The notes: generated by a model not told the origin, from the letters alone. Numbered from the stretch's first letter, positions 8,627 to 22,562 are shown. The stretch: 64,000 nucleotides of DNA from Opitutaceae bacterium (GCA_041395105.1 JAWLBB010000003.1:434001-498000), one strand, 5' to 3'. Made by a program: numbers and translations.

Positions 8627-9314
8627 ATGATTCCCGCCGAAGAAGCCCTGGAACGTCTGCGCCTCGGAAACCGGCGTTTCGCCGCGAACCTGGGCGGCCA
8701 TGGCATCCTGACCAATCAGGCCCGACGCGACGAGCTTCTGGCCGGTCAGGAGCCCTTCGCCATCATCCTCGGCTGTTCAGACTCCCGCGTGCCCCTCGAG
8801 ATCATTTTCGACCAGGGGTTGGGCGATCTCTTTGTCATCCGCGTGGCGGGCAATATCGTGGCCGCCAGCCAGGGTCGGCAGTGTCGAGTTTGCCGTCGAG
8901 CAGTGCAAGACTGCACTCATTGTCCTGGGTCATTCGATGTGTGGCGCCGTCACCGCCACACTTGAGGAACTCGAACGTCCGACCGAGAATCGCTCGCAGA
9001 ATCTCCGGTCGATCGTCGATCGGATCCGACCCTCGGTTGAGACATTGATCGAGACCGATCTTCGAGCCAGACCCGCCGAGCTCCTCCATCATGCCATCCG
9101 GGCCAATGTCCGGGTGTCGGCCAATCAGCTGCGACACGGATCGCGGATTCTCGAAGAACTCATTCGCGATGGCCGTCTCACGATCGTCGGCGCCGAATAC
9201 TCGCTCGAGACCGGACTGGTTGATTTTTCGACGGGGCCGGTTGAGCCGGTTTCGGTTTCCGGACCTTTGATGCGCACTGCCGGCTTGCGCAATGACCGCA
9301 GATGGTTTCTTTGA
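8627..9314 (+). pseudogene. beta-carbonic anhydrase, single-base frameshift
   Basis: Interconverts CO2 and bicarbonate using zinc. Frame one (from ATG 8627) gives LGCSDSRVPLEIIFDQGLGD and VIRVAGNIVAASQ; the family continues without gap in the next frame as VGSVEFAVEQCKTALIVLGH followed by SMCGAV, carrying the zinc ligands Cys (in CSDSR), Asp, His and Cys (HSMC). Removing one G of the GGG at 8872-8874 restores a single frame of about 229 codons, the usual beta-CA length. Every catalytic residue is intact on either side of the break. Either a recent mutation or a consensus error explains this. Confidence 0.88.
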
Positions 9315-9320
9315 ACCGTG

Positions 9321-9774
9321 ATGAAACACCAAAGAGGGAGAATCCGGCAACGCCCGTTCCAAGGTCGAAAAGTCCGACGACCAGTGGCGGAGGGAACTGA
9401 CCGGCGAACAGTACCGCATTCTTCGAACAGCCGGAACCGAACAACCCTTCGGTCCGGCTTATGAGACCTTTTCCAAAGAGGGTTCCGGGACCTATGTCTG
9501 CGCCGGATGCGGTGCCCGGCTCTTCACCTCCGTTCAGAAATTCGATTCCCATTGCGGTTGGCCCTCGTTTTACGATCCGGCCGACGCGGAGAATGTCTGG
9601 ACGCGTGAGGACAAATCGCTCGGCCGGATCCGGACCGAGGTCCTCTGTGCCATCTGCGATGGACACCTGGGACACGTCTTCAAGGGCGAAGGCTACGAAA
9701 CCCCGACCGATCTGCGCTACTGCATCAACGGAGTGGCCCTGAAGTTCATTCCGGACGAAGGTCCCTCAGGCTGA
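9321..9774 (+). pseudogene. msrB: peptide-methionine (R)-S-oxide reductase MsrB, single-base frameshift near start
   Basis: Repairs methionine-R-sulfoxide in proteins. From codon 9361 onward the frame encodes a complete MsrB core: KVEKSDDQWRRELTGEQY, two zinc CxxC pairs (CAGCG and CAICDGHLGH), HCGWPSFY and the catalytic cysteine in RYCINGVALKF. That frame has two stop codons just upstream and no start; the ATG at 9321 lies in another frame. Removing one G of the GGG at 9336-9338 joins ATG to the core as MKHQRGES...KVEKSD. The start lies 6 bp after the carbonic anhydrase stop, so the two were probably co-transcribed. Confidence 0.85.
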
Positions 9775-9959
9775 AAGCGGGCTGTCTTGAAGCTCTTGCT
9801 GCTTCCTTTCGGCATGTCCATGCTTGCGCACCCGCCAGCGACAAGAGCCAGCACCGCAACGAGTATCGTCCGATTCAATTTAATCGGCCTGTTCCGGGGG
9901 CGAGCGGGTGGCCTGGAAGGATTTGGTGACTGGCCCGGAGGGACTCCGGCCGATATTCT

Positions 9960-11648
9960 TCAGGACCTCTCCGAGACCTTCCGGGCGCGACTGTCCTTCA
10001 GCGAGACGGTCCGGTTGAAGACCAGATGATCCGGCCGGCTGTCGACCGAGTCCACCGTGAAATAGCCCTTGCGCTCAAACTGGAAAGCTGTGCCGGGCGC
10101 AGCTGCCGCCAACCCGGGTTCGACCTTGGCCTGGATGCGGATCAGGGACTTCTGGTTGAGATGCTCGATCCAGGGAATGCCGTCACTGTCATCCAGGATA
10201 TTCGCTTTGCTGAACAAGGTGTCATAGAGCCGCACCTCCGCATCCAGACCACGGCGCGCACAGACCCAATGTATGGTGCCCTTCACCTTGCGGCCGTCCG
10301 GTGAATCGCCTCCCCGCGTAGCCGGGTCGTAGGTGCAGCGGATGCATGTGACCTCGCCGCTCGATGGATCCTTGTCGATTCCGGTGCAGGTGACCAGGTA
10401 ACCGTAACGCAGCCGCACCTCCCGCCCAACCGACATCCGGTAGAAATTCCTGGGCGCGTTCTCCTGGAAATCCTCACGTTCGATGAAGAGCTCACGGGAA
10501 AAAGGAATCTGACGTGAACCGGCCTCGGCATTCGCCGGATGATTGGCCGCCTCGAGCCACTCCTCCTTGTCTTCAGGGTAATTCTCAATGACCAGGCGAA
10601 CCGGATCGAGCACACCCATGACGCGGTGGGTCGTCTCATTCAGGTCCTGGCGAACATGGTGTTCCAGCAGGGCAAAATCCGTCAGGCTGTTGTACTTGGT
10701 AACCCCCACCTCCTCGAGAAAGGAACGGATCGCTTTGGGCGTGTAGCCCCTCCTCCGCATGCCGCGGATCGTCGGCATGCGCGGATCGTCCCATCCACTT
10801 ACGTGCCCCCCATGGACCAGTTCCCGCAAGTAGCGTTTGCCCGTGACGATGTAGGTGACGTTGAGGCGGGCAAACTCATACTGATGCGACTGAAAAACCC
10901 CGGTATTCTCGATACACCAGTCGTAGAGGGGACGATGCACTTCAAACTCGATGCTGCAGAGAGAATGGGTGATCCCTTCAATCGCGTCGGAGATGGCATG
11001 GGCGTAGTCATACATCGGATAGATGCACCAGGCATCTCCCGTGCGATGATGGCCGACCTTCTTGATCCGGTAGAGGGCCGGATCGCGCAGGTGGAGATTG
11101 GGTGAGGTCATGTCGATCTTCGCCCGGAGGACCTTCGACCCCTCGTCGAATTCACCCGCTTTCATGCGGACGAAAAGATCAAGATTCTCCTCGACCGAGC
11201 GGTTCCGGAACGGACTCTCCTTGCCGGGCCTGGAGGGGACGCCGCGGTAGCTCTTCCATGTCTCCTGATCCAGTTCGCAGACATAGGCCTTCCCGTCGCG
11301 GATCAGTTGAACGGCCAGCTCATAAAGACGGTCGAAATACCCGGAGGCAAAATAGAGATGCTCGCCCCAGTCAAAACCCATCCAGCGAATGTCCTCGATG
11401 ATCGACTCCACATACTCGGTTTCCTCCTTTTCCGGGTTGGTGTCATCCATCCGCAGATGACAGCGTCCCCCGAATTCTTCAGCGAAACCGAAGTTGAGAC
11501 AAAACGCCTTGGCACTGCCGAGATGAAGATAACCGTTCGGTTCGGGAGGGAACCGGGTCACGATCGTCTCATACCGTCCGGCGGCGACATCGGCAGCAAT
11601 GATCTGCCGGATGAAATTCTGCGGTTTGGGTGTGGTTTCCTCAGTCAT
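9960..11648 (-). CDS. glnS: glutaminyl-tRNA synthetase
   Basis: Attaches glutamine to tRNA-Gln. The 562-residue length and FPPEPNGYLHLG opening mark it as GlnRS rather than GluRS, and GWDDPRMPTIRGMRRRGYTP is the typical GlnRS core. The C-terminal anticodon-binding beta-barrels are present (VRLRYGYLVTCTGI, GTIHWV). Two signature motifs differ from the E. coli enzyme: the HIGH motif reads HLGS (residues 42-45) and the KMSKS-equivalent VMSKR reads VTGKR (268-272). The gene starts 9 bp after the gltX stop, so they form an operon. The rest of the catalytic domain looks intact, so it is probably active. Confidence 0.95.
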   Translation of the reverse strand: MTEETTPKPQNFIRQIIAADVAAGRYETIVTRFPPEPNGYLHLGSAKAFCLNFGFAEEFGGRCHLRMDDTNPEKEETEYVESIIEDIRWMGFDWGEHLYFASGYFDRLYELAVQLIRDGKAYVCELDQETWKSYRGVPSRPGKESPFRNRSVEENLDLFVRMKAGEFDEGSKVLRAKIDMTSPNLHLRDPALYRIKKVGHHRTGDAWCIYPMYDYAHAISDAIEGITHSLCSIEFEVHRPLYDWCIENTGVFQSHQYEFARLNVTYIVTGKRYLRELVHGGHVSGWDDPRMPTIRGMRRRGYTPKAIRSFLEEVGVTKYNSLTDFALLEHHVRQDLNETTHRVMGVLDPVRLVIENYPEDKEEWLEAANHPANAEAGSRQIPFSRELFIEREDFQENAPRNFYRMSVGREVRLRYGYLVTCTGIDKDPSSGEVTCIRCTYDPATRGGDSPDGRKVKGTIHWVCARRGLDAEVRLYDTLFSKANILDDSDGIPWIEHLNQKSLIRIQAKVEPGLAAAAPGTAFQFERKGYFTVDSVDSRPDHLVFNRTVSLKDSRARKVSERS

Positions 11649-11657
11649 AGCGGGCCT

Positions 11658-12974
11658 TCAGCTACCAACAGTGTTCAAAAAGCGGGAAATGCGCTCGAGA
11701 CAGCGATCCTTGCCGAGCAAATGAAGCAGGTCGTAGAACCCCGGGCCGCCCGCCACGCCGGACAGCGCGATCCGGGCCACGCCAAAGTAGTCATTCCTTC
11801 CATGGCCACCTGACTCAACCAGGCGGTCGATCGCCTCTTCCAGACCGGCCGGGCTGAAATCGTCCTGTATCCGCAGAAGCGCTTCGAGTTCCTTCAGCCG
11901 GGCGATCGGCTCCCCTTTTCGCAGAACCTTCTGCATCGCCTTCTCATCCGTCGGATAGTCATCGCTGAAGAAATACCGGGTATAGTCCGGCAATTCACTG
12001 AAGACGCGGATCTTTTCCTGACAGACGCGAAGAACGCTGCGCACATAGGACGAATCAAACCCCGCCGCGGTGCCGGCATCGGCCAGCACCTGCTCGCCCC
12101 GGTCGGCGAAGTCGGACTCCGACAGGTCGCGGATATAAAGTCCGTTGAGGTGATTCATCTTCCTGTCGTCGAACCGCGCATTCGACTTGTTCACCCCTTC
12201 GAGATCGAATCGCTCGATCAATTCCGATCGGCTCATCTTCTCCCGGTCGTCTTTGGGCGACCAACCCAGCAGCACCAGATTGTTGACGACTGCATCGGGG
12301 AGGTACCCCAGTTTCTGATAGTCCTCGATCAGGGCACCCTCATCCCGCTTGCTCATTTTCCCGGAGCCATGCTGCTTGAGAATGAGCGGGATATGCGCAT
12401 AGACCGGAAGATCGGCGCCGAACGCCTTGATCAATTCCGTGTGCTTGCTGGTATTGGAGAGGTGATCCTCGCCCCGAATGACGTGGGTGATTCCCATGGT
12501 CAGGTCGTCGACCACGTTGACGAAATGGAAGACAGGCGAGCCGTTGGAACGGATGATGACGAAATCCTTTTCTTCCGTCCTCTCCACCCGGCCCCGAACC
12601 GCATCCTCAATGATCTGAGGCTGGCCGGAAATGCGGAAGAAAACCGCTCCGTCCCGGTCGTAGACCCGGCCGGCCGATCTCAGACTCTCGAGATGCTCAA
12701 GATAGACCTGGGAACGTTCGCTCTGGAAATAAGGTCCGCGGTCCCCTCCGACGCCGGGACCTTCGTCCCATTCCAATCCCAGCCAGGCCATACCCGAGAG
12801 GAGAACCTCAAGTGCCTCCCGTGTATTCCGCTCCTTGTCGGTATCCTCGATCCGCAGAATGAAACTCCCTCCATGCCTGCGGGCATAAAGCCAGTTGAAC
12901 AGGGCGGTTCGGGCGCTGCCGATGTGGAAGAAGCCGGTCGGGCTGGGTGCAAAACGTACGCGGACTGATGCCAT
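11658..12974 (-). CDS. gltX: glutamyl-tRNA synthetase
   Basis: Charges tRNA-Glu. The 438-residue class I synthetase opens with RVRFAPSPTGFFHIGSARTA (HIGS at 17-20, common for bacterial GluRS), has FILRIEDTDKERN and HVIRGEDHLSNTSKH, and a canonical KMSKR loop at 206-210. The alpha-helical anticodon-binding region follows but the protein is somewhat shorter than the usual ~470 residues. As the first gene of the gltX-glnS pair it is read towards lower coordinates. Presence of a separate GlnRS suggests that this GluRS need not mischarge tRNA-Gln. Confidence 0.96.
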   Translation of the reverse strand: MASVRVRFAPSPTGFFHIGSARTALFNWLYARRHGGSFILRIEDTDKERNTREALEVLLSGMAWLGLEWDEGPGVGGDRGPYFQSERSQVYLEHLESLRSAGRVYDRDGAVFFRISGQPQIIEDAVRGRVERTEEKDFVIIRSNGSPVFHFVNVVDDLTMGITHVIRGEDHLSNTSKHTELIKAFGADLPVYAHIPLILKQHGSGKMSKRDEGALIEDYQKLGYLPDAVVNNLVLLGWSPKDDREKMSRSELIERFDLEGVNKSNARFDDRKMNHLNGLYIRDLSESDFADRGEQVLADAGTAAGFDSSYVRSVLRVCQEKIRVFSELPDYTRYFFSDDYPTDEKAMQKVLRKGEPIARLKELEALLRIQDDFSPAGLEEAIDRLVESGGHGRNDYFGVARIALSGVAGGPGFYDLLHLLGKDRCLERISRFLNTVGS

Positions 12975-13050
12975 TTACTCTGGGTTGAAATCTGACAATG
13001 AAACGGTCAGGAATGAATCAACCCTGAAGCCGTGTCAAAATCCTTCCTCC

Positions 13051-13827
13051 ATGTCCTCACCCGCGACTGAATTCCTCCAGCGACTCCTCCCCGTCGCCGG
13101 CGCAGCGGGTTTCCGCCACCGGAGCTACGGCAAGGCCGACGGAACCGACCTCGTCGTTCTCGAGCGATCCGGAAGGGCCGGTGCCCCCCACCTTTATCTT
13201 TCAGCGGGTATCCATGGCGACGAGCCGGCCGGCCCGGAAGCCATCTGCCGCCTTCTGGAGCAGCCCCACCACCTTCCCGATTTCCGCTGGACGCTCTTTC
13301 CCCTGCTCAATCCCGCCGGATACAACCTTGGGACACGCGAAAACGCGGCGGGCCTCGATCTGAACCGGGACTACCGCAGCCCCCTCGCACCGGAAACCAT
13401 CGCCCACCGATCCGTCCTGGAGAACCTGGGACCGCTCGATCTGGTGATCGCGCTCCATGAGGACTGGGAATCAAGGGGATTCTACCTCTACGAACTCAAT
13501 GCAGCCGGATTGGATGGAATGGCGGAGAAGGTTCTCTCGGCTGCCGCATGCGAAGGCCCGATCGATCTGGACAGCGAAATCGATGGTCGTCCAGCCGCCA
13601 ACGGCGTAGTCCATGCGCCCATCGACCGATTCGACGACCGACAGGATTGGCCCGAACAGATCCTTCTCTTCCGCACCCGGACCCGGCTCTGCTACACTTT
13701 TGAAACGCCATCCACCCTGCCCCTCGAGGTCCGGATTCGCCAGCACCTCGCCGCCTGTCGGAGTGCCTTCGACCTTATGGAATCCCGGTCGCATCAACCT
13801 CCATCCTCTCCCGACAGAACCCGATGA
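13051..13827 (+). CDS. M14-like zinc carboxypeptidase / succinylglutamate desuccinylase-type protein
   Basis: A 258-residue zinc hydrolase. Metal ligands are visible in SAGIHGDEPAGPEA (His55, Glu58) and VIALHEDWE (His136), and the substrate-binding GLDLNRDYR lies between them. The C-terminal YTFETPSTLPLEVRI contains the likely catalytic Glu. No signal peptide is seen, so it is cytoplasmic. Start chosen at 13051; the open frame upstream runs into the gltX promoter region. Its last 53 bp overlap the end of the convergent pseudouridine synthase gene. Confidence 0.82.
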   Translation: MSSPATEFLQRLLPVAGAAGFRHRSYGKADGTDLVVLERSGRAGAPHLYLSAGIHGDEPAGPEAICRLLEQPHHLPDFRWTLFPLLNPAGYNLGTRENAAGLDLNRDYRSPLAPETIAHRSVLENLGPLDLVIALHEDWESRGFYLYELNAAGLDGMAEKVLSAAACEGPIDLDSEIDGRPAANGVVHAPIDRFDDRQDWPEQILLFRTRTRLCYTFETPSTLPLEVRIRQHLAACRSAFDLMESRSHQPPSSPDRTR

Positions 13828-14542
13828 GGTCGGGCGCGAGCGGCGTCTCGAGGACGAGCGGACCATCCGGAAGGTCGAAGACAATCCGTCGGGCATGGAG
13901 GGCGTGCCGGTAATGCGCCAGCACGGCTTCGAGATCGGGCGTCCAACCGTTATCGATGAAGCTCAGGAAGATCGCCGGGGGTACGCCGTAGATCTTGTCA
14001 CCGACGAGCGGGTGCCCGATCAGTTCTCCGTGGGCGCGGATCTGGTGCTGCCGCCCCGTGTCCATCCGGACCCGGACCAGGGTGAATCCGCCCCCCGTCG
14101 CCAGCGGCTCAAAAAGTGTCCGGGCCGCCCGGCCATCGGTTGGCCTCCACCCCTGTTTGGCCACGATGGGGCTGTCCGGATGTCGACCCAGAGGATGGTC
14201 CGCCTCACGATTTTCCCTCAACTCCCCGTGGAGGATGGCGATGTATTCCTTGTGGACCATCCGTTTCTCCACCGCCTGCTGAAGCCGGCTGGCCGCTTCA
14301 CGATTCTTCGCGACAAGAACGACCCCGCTCGTCTCCCGATCGATCCGAAAAACCAGATGTGCGGCTTCCACATCCCGATAGGCGCGGAAGGCGCCGACCA
14401 GGCTCGAGGTCGGGCCGTGCTTCGAGGGGTGACAGACCACCAGAGGCGGCTTGTCAAAACAGATCCAATCCGCATTCTCATTCCGTATCCAGGATTCGAA
14501 TTCGGAGGGAAGGATTTCAAAGCCCCGGGCGGTCGCCGGCAT
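13775..14542 (-). CDS. RluA-family pseudouridine synthase
   Basis: Converts uridine to pseudouridine in rRNA or tRNA. The catalytic aspartate is Asp68 in VFRIDRETSGVVLVAK (family pattern HRLDxxTSG, here with Phe in place of His). Downstream blocks KEYIAILHG, TGRQHQIRAHGELIGHPLVG and GDKIYG confirm the family. The 255-residue length fits members without an N-terminal S4 domain. It is read towards the M14 gene and the two 3' ends overlap by 53 bp. The target site cannot be assigned. Confidence 0.92.
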   Translation of the reverse strand: MPATARGFEILPSEFESWIRNENADWICFDKPPLVVCHPSKHGPTSSLVGAFRAYRDVEAAHLVFRIDRETSGVVLVAKNREAASRLQQAVEKRMVHKEYIAILHGELRENREADHPLGRHPDSPIVAKQGWRPTDGRAARTLFEPLATGGGFTLVRVRMDTGRQHQIRAHGELIGHPLVGDKIYGVPPAIFLSFIDNGWTPDLEAVLAHYRHALHARRIVFDLPDGPLVLETPLAPDLIGFCRERMEVDATGIP

Positions 14543-14989
14543 CTAGCGCTCCTCCCCCCAGGGAAGGATGTCTGCCCATCCGTCCCCAGCTGTGGAATTC
14601 CATTCACGAGGCGACCGGATCCGGAATTTTACCCGAGAGAGAAGGTCTCCGGACGGGCGCCGCCTCCGGCATCTCTTATCATTGACCATCAATATCTTAC
14701 CCACGAATACGGAAAATCCCTGACTACGGGACCAGCCAGTCTTCCGGATTCAATTTCAAAAAGCCGATTTCGTCAAGAAGCCGCCCGCTCCCGAATAAAA
14801 TCGATCGCGATAACGGCGAGAAAGGTTGCATATCCACATCCTCCGGCTTAGCTTCCCATTGACTTGATGAAGGACCTTCCAGCAATCGCGGAACCATCTG
14901 TCGCTTTGACGAGTCTCACCCCTTCCAGAACGTGCTGAGCCGCACTTGCAGGGCCGGCGCGTGCCTGTTCATGACCACCAACAACAAAA
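14543..14989. other. intergenic region, no gene supported
   Basis: About 450 bp upstream of the HPF-like gene and of the minus-strand pseudouridine synthase. The stretch around 14650-14830 is poorer in GC than the surroundings and probably contains the divergent promoters. A minus-strand open frame over 14848-15318 mostly shadows the HPF gene and shows no recognisable domain. Confidence 0.5.
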
Positions 14990-15370
14990 ATGACGCAGAT
15001 TATGAATAATTCGTCCAGCAACCACGAAGTGATCCTCAAAGGAATCCATCTCGATCTGACCGAGTCCTCAAATCGATCGCCAACGAGAAGGTATCCCGAC
15101 TGTTCACATGAAGATCGCATCATCAGGATTCGTGTTGAGCTGGAACACGACAAGACCAAGGCCAAAGAGAGGAAGTTTGTCGCGAAGGGACACATTGAGA
15201 TCCACGGTCCCTCCATGAATGCGTCCGTATCGAGCGGTGATTGTCTGAAATCGCTCGACGAATTGATCGACAAACTCGACCGGATGATCCGCCGCCGATC
15301 CCGGCTGCGCCTGAGCAAACGCCGTCATCCACACCGGGTTGAGATCCCGGCGAACCTGCCCAAGGTCTGA
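14990..15370 (+). CDS. HPF/RaiA-like ribosome hibernation factor (sigma-54 modulation protein family)
   Basis: A 126-residue protein with the layout of short hibernation-promoting factors: beta strand EVILKGIHLDLTES, then RIIRIRVELEHDKTKAKERK, FVAKGHIEIHGPSMNASVSS, and the helix CLKSLDELIDKLDRMIRRRS with a basic tail. Such proteins bind the ribosome A/P site region and promote 70S or 100S dormancy in stationary phase. The ATG at 15002 is an alternative start. No long C-terminal dimerisation domain is present. A terminator follows 22 bp after the stop. Confidence 0.72.
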   Translation: MTQIMNNSSSNHEVILKGIHLDLTESSNRSPTRRYPDCSHEDRIIRIRVELEHDKTKAKERKFVAKGHIEIHGPSMNASVSSGDCLKSLDELIDKLDRMIRRRSRLRLSKRRHPHRVEIPANLPKV

Positions 15371-15392
15371 AACAGGCCCATTTCCCCTGCCC

Positions 15393-15426
15393 AGCCGTCC
15401 GGTTCCGACCGGGCGGCTTTTTTTTC
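15393..15426 (+). terminator. Rho-independent terminator after HPF-like gene
   Basis: Stem AGCCGTCCGGT pairs with ACCGGGCGGCT (one G-U pair) around a TCCG tetraloop, and a run of eight T follows at 15418-15425. Confidence 0.93.
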
Positions 15427-15509
15427 CGTTCGCCATATCCGGTCGATATTGCAGGTTTTCAGTCGATGACCGGTTGCCAATCCGCAGGATTTCTGCCCAC
15501 ATTTATCCG

Positions 15510-15947
15510 GTGAAATGCTGCGGAATAATCCCACGCCTCCTGCCGATCGCCTGGATCGCGGTTCTGTGGATCTCGCCGGCCAACGCCCGGCAGGAGCTTT
15601 CGCCCACCTACACGGCAACCGTGGTGGAGCGGGAATTCAAGGGGGTTGAGGACATCGAGCCCAAGGAGATGGCCGGAATCTGGCTCCTCCAGTTCCTCCC
15701 CGGCAACGCCTTCGTCCTCCTCAAGGACGGAGAGATCATGGTGGATGGCTACTGGACCCTTAAGGATGATCTGTTGACCCTCACCCGGATGACGGGCCCC
15801 CTGGTCTGCTCCTGGGATGACGCCGAAAAGGCGACTTACCGGGTGGACATCCAGGGGTTCTCCGTCGCGTTCCGGGCCACCGAGGACGTCTGTGAGGGGC
15901 GGGCCGCCGTGCTGACCCGGGGAACCTTCCGAACCGTCCCCCGATAA
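15510..15947 (+). CDS. secreted protein of unknown function
   Basis: The frame is open from 15339, but that stretch contains the HPF terminator. Starting at GTG 15510 gives 145 residues opening with a signal peptide (KCCGIIPRLLPIAWIAVLWI, cleavage near ANARQ). The mature part reads like a small beta-barrel or lipocalin-like domain (AGIWLLQFLPGNAFVLLKDG, YWTLKDDLLTLTR) and ends with CEGRAAVLTRGTFRTV; I do not recognise the family. There are two cysteines in the mature domain that could pair in the periplasm. It is followed 156 bp downstream by the cytochrome c lipoprotein. Confidence 0.6.
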   Translation: MKCCGIIPRLLPIAWIAVLWISPANARQELSPTYTATVVEREFKGVEDIEPKEMAGIWLLQFLPGNAFVLLKDGEIMVDGYWTLKDDLLTLTRMTGPLVCSWDDAEKATYRVDIQGFSVAFRATEDVCEGRAAVLTRGTFRTVPR

Positions 15948-16103
15948 CCGCGGCCGGCCTGCCGGGAACAATCGCAGCGAAAGGTGTCTTTTCGGTGCGA
16001 AAATCGCCCTGCGCGATTTGCCGCCCGCCACAATCGGCAATACCTTGCTCTCGGGCCGGTTCGCTGCGGCCCGTCGGACAGCAACCTCAACCATAAACTC
16101 GCC

Positions 16104-16577
16104 ATGAAACCTGGAACCCGCACGGTTCTGATCACCTTGGCGGCAGTCGCTCTGGCCCTCGCCTCGTGTCGGCCCTCGCCCAATTCGGGCTACGGTCTCT
16201 CGCTGCCTGAAGGGGATATCGATCGCGGCAAGGCCGCCTTTATCAACCTGAAATGCACGGAATGCCACACTGTTAAGGACGTCGCCCTGCCCGGGCCCGA
16301 AAAGCCATCCGCGATCATGATGGAACTGGGAGGGGTGGTATTTTCGGTCAAGACCTACGGTGAACTCGTCACCTCGATCATCAACCCGGAGCACATCATC
16401 TCCCCGAAATACACCCGGCTGATCGATGCCGAAAACAACGCCGGGTCCGGTCTGTCCATGCCGGATTACAACCAGCGGATGACCGTCGCCCAATTGATTG
16501 ACCTGGTGGCCTTCCTCCATTCCCGTTACCAGCTCAAACCCGACACCGACTACAGCACCTACCAGATGTACCCGTAG
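16104..16577 (+). CDS. mono-haem c-type cytochrome lipoprotein
   Basis: A 157-residue exported electron carrier. The signal ends in a lipobox LALAS-C22, so it is probably anchored to a membrane on the periplasmic side. The haem site is CTECH (51-55), with Met119 in SGLSMPDYNQ as likely sixth ligand. The pattern DRGKAAFINLKCTECHTVKD and LVAFLHSRY is typical for small class I cytochromes c. No partner oxidoreductase lies next to it. The upstream in-frame extension to 15984 lacks features and is discarded. Confidence 0.88.
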   Translation: MKPGTRTVLITLAAVALALASCRPSPNSGYGLSLPEGDIDRGKAAFINLKCTECHTVKDVALPGPEKPSAIMMELGGVVFSVKTYGELVTSIINPEHIISPKYTRLIDAENNAGSGLSMPDYNQRMTVAQLIDLVAFLHSRYQLKPDTDYSTYQMYP

Positions 16578-16856
16578 ACTGGATGTTTCCAGCCGGGTGG
16601 AAGGGTGTCGAACGGGAACGTTCGGACCGGCCGGGGGAAACCGCCGGGAGGTCCAGAACAGGAACAGCCTCGGCCAGGTCGACTCGCGTCAAGTGCGGCA
16701 GAAGCGTGATCCGTCCCTGTCCGGATGAACAACCGGACGGCTCCATGCGTCGCCCCTTTCGCCCGAAGCCCGGAGATGACACGGTCGGCCAAAGGGCCGA
16801 GCGGACAAGCTTGGCGGTTTTCCTACCCGGAAAACCTTCGGTTTCACCCGCCGCTG

Positions 16857-17477
16857 CTATTCGTAGGCCTTGAAGCTGAACTTCTGGCCACCGAGGGTCG
16901 CTTCATACATGAGACCACCCTTGGCCCGGGTGAACACGGCCATGCCCATTGAATAATCGGCCTTCGTCTGGGAATTCCCCGCCGCCGCCGAGGTTCCCCC
17001 GGCCGTGCTGGCAGAAGCATTCGCGCCGGCCGTGATGGCCACCGCCGAGGCCTGTGCACCGAATTCGAAATTGCCGCTGGTGAACGAATCGTAGGCTCGC
17101 TGGTCCTCGAAGAAAATCAATTGGCTGTAGGCCTGACCACCGAGCTGGAAACCGATGGTGACCTGGGTCATGGAGGTCACTCCCGTCGACTTGCGTCCCT
17201 TGAAAACCCAACCTTTGCCGTGAGCCCCCCCCACACCGATACCCGCCTTTCCGATGGTCGGGAAAATCGCGAATCCGTAATTGCTGGCCAGGAAGGGCTG
17301 GACCGCATCCGCTTTCATGAAGTCCTCGAATGCCGCCTTGACCAGATCGGGGTCCTTCTCCTCTCCCTGAACCGAGCCGAAATCGATCACTATCGCGGCG
17401 GGCACCTTTTTCGGACAGCCGGACCATCCGAAAGCCAGCAAGGCCAAAACCATCGGAATGCAGACGCGTTTGTACAT
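16857..17477 (-). CDS. SYLF (Ysc84-type) lipid-binding domain lipoprotein
   Basis: A 206-residue protein. The N-terminus from MYKRVCIPMVLALLAFGWSG leads to a lipobox cysteine before PKK, so it is likely a lipoprotein. The rest matches the SYLF domain: NYGFAIFPTIGKAGIGVGGA, then GKGWVFKGRKSTG, QVTIGFQLGGQAYSQLIFFE and a glycine/alanine-rich insertion (AGANASASTAGG). SYLF domains bind phosphoinositides or other lipids; their bacterial role is not established. It stands alone, divergent from gltB. The start at 17477 is chosen because it begins the signal sequence. Confidence 0.86.
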   Translation of the reverse strand: MYKRVCIPMVLALLAFGWSGCPKKVPAAIVIDFGSVQGEEKDPDLVKAAFEDFMKADAVQPFLASNYGFAIFPTIGKAGIGVGGAHGKGWVFKGRKSTGVTSMTQVTIGFQLGGQAYSQLIFFEDQRAYDSFTSGNFEFGAQASAVAITAGANASASTAGGTSAAAGNSQTKADYSMGMAVFTRAKGGLMYEATLGGQKFSFKAYE

Positions 17478-17848
17478 GCCGCCAGTGCACGGTAGAATCC
17501 CGCGGATGACAAGCTGGATCTGCTTGCGCCCCTGGATCCCGGGCGGCCACCCCGCCACCACCCGGCGCCTCCTCGAGCAGGTGCAAATCGTTTGTCGAAT
17601 GGCATTCTTAAAGCTTCATCCATGCAAATCTGCTTGCGCGCCGCGAACGACCCGCGAACGATTTGTTCCCTTGTATTTTCCAAAGTGATCCTCATCTTTC
17701 CCCTTCCCGTCACCCGGGAAGCACCCAGTCTGACAGGCCGAACGGCAGCCTACCACACCTGACGCTCGACCCGGACTCTTGAGTCCACCGGCTCGGCACT
17801 CTCCGGGCAAAACAGCCTTTTCCCAGGAAATCCACAGATCCACCGCTT
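17478..17848. other. divergent intergenic region between SYLF gene and gltB
   Basis: About 370 bp presumably carrying both promoters. The 12-mer ATCTGCTTGCGC occurs twice in the same orientation (17518-17529 and 17628-17639). The part around 17580-17700 is AT-richer than the surroundings. No gene is supported. Confidence 0.5.
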
Positions 17849-22509
<4,661 letters not shown>

Positions 22510-22562
22510 TCAGTCCCCTCGTCTCCTTCACTCACGCCAATTCCAATTCGCTGATTCACTAA

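Noticed and set aside
9787..10029. 80-codon plus-strand open frame between msrB and glnS
   Set aside because: Its second half is antisense to the glnS 3' end and the signal-like beginning leads to no recognisable mature protein.
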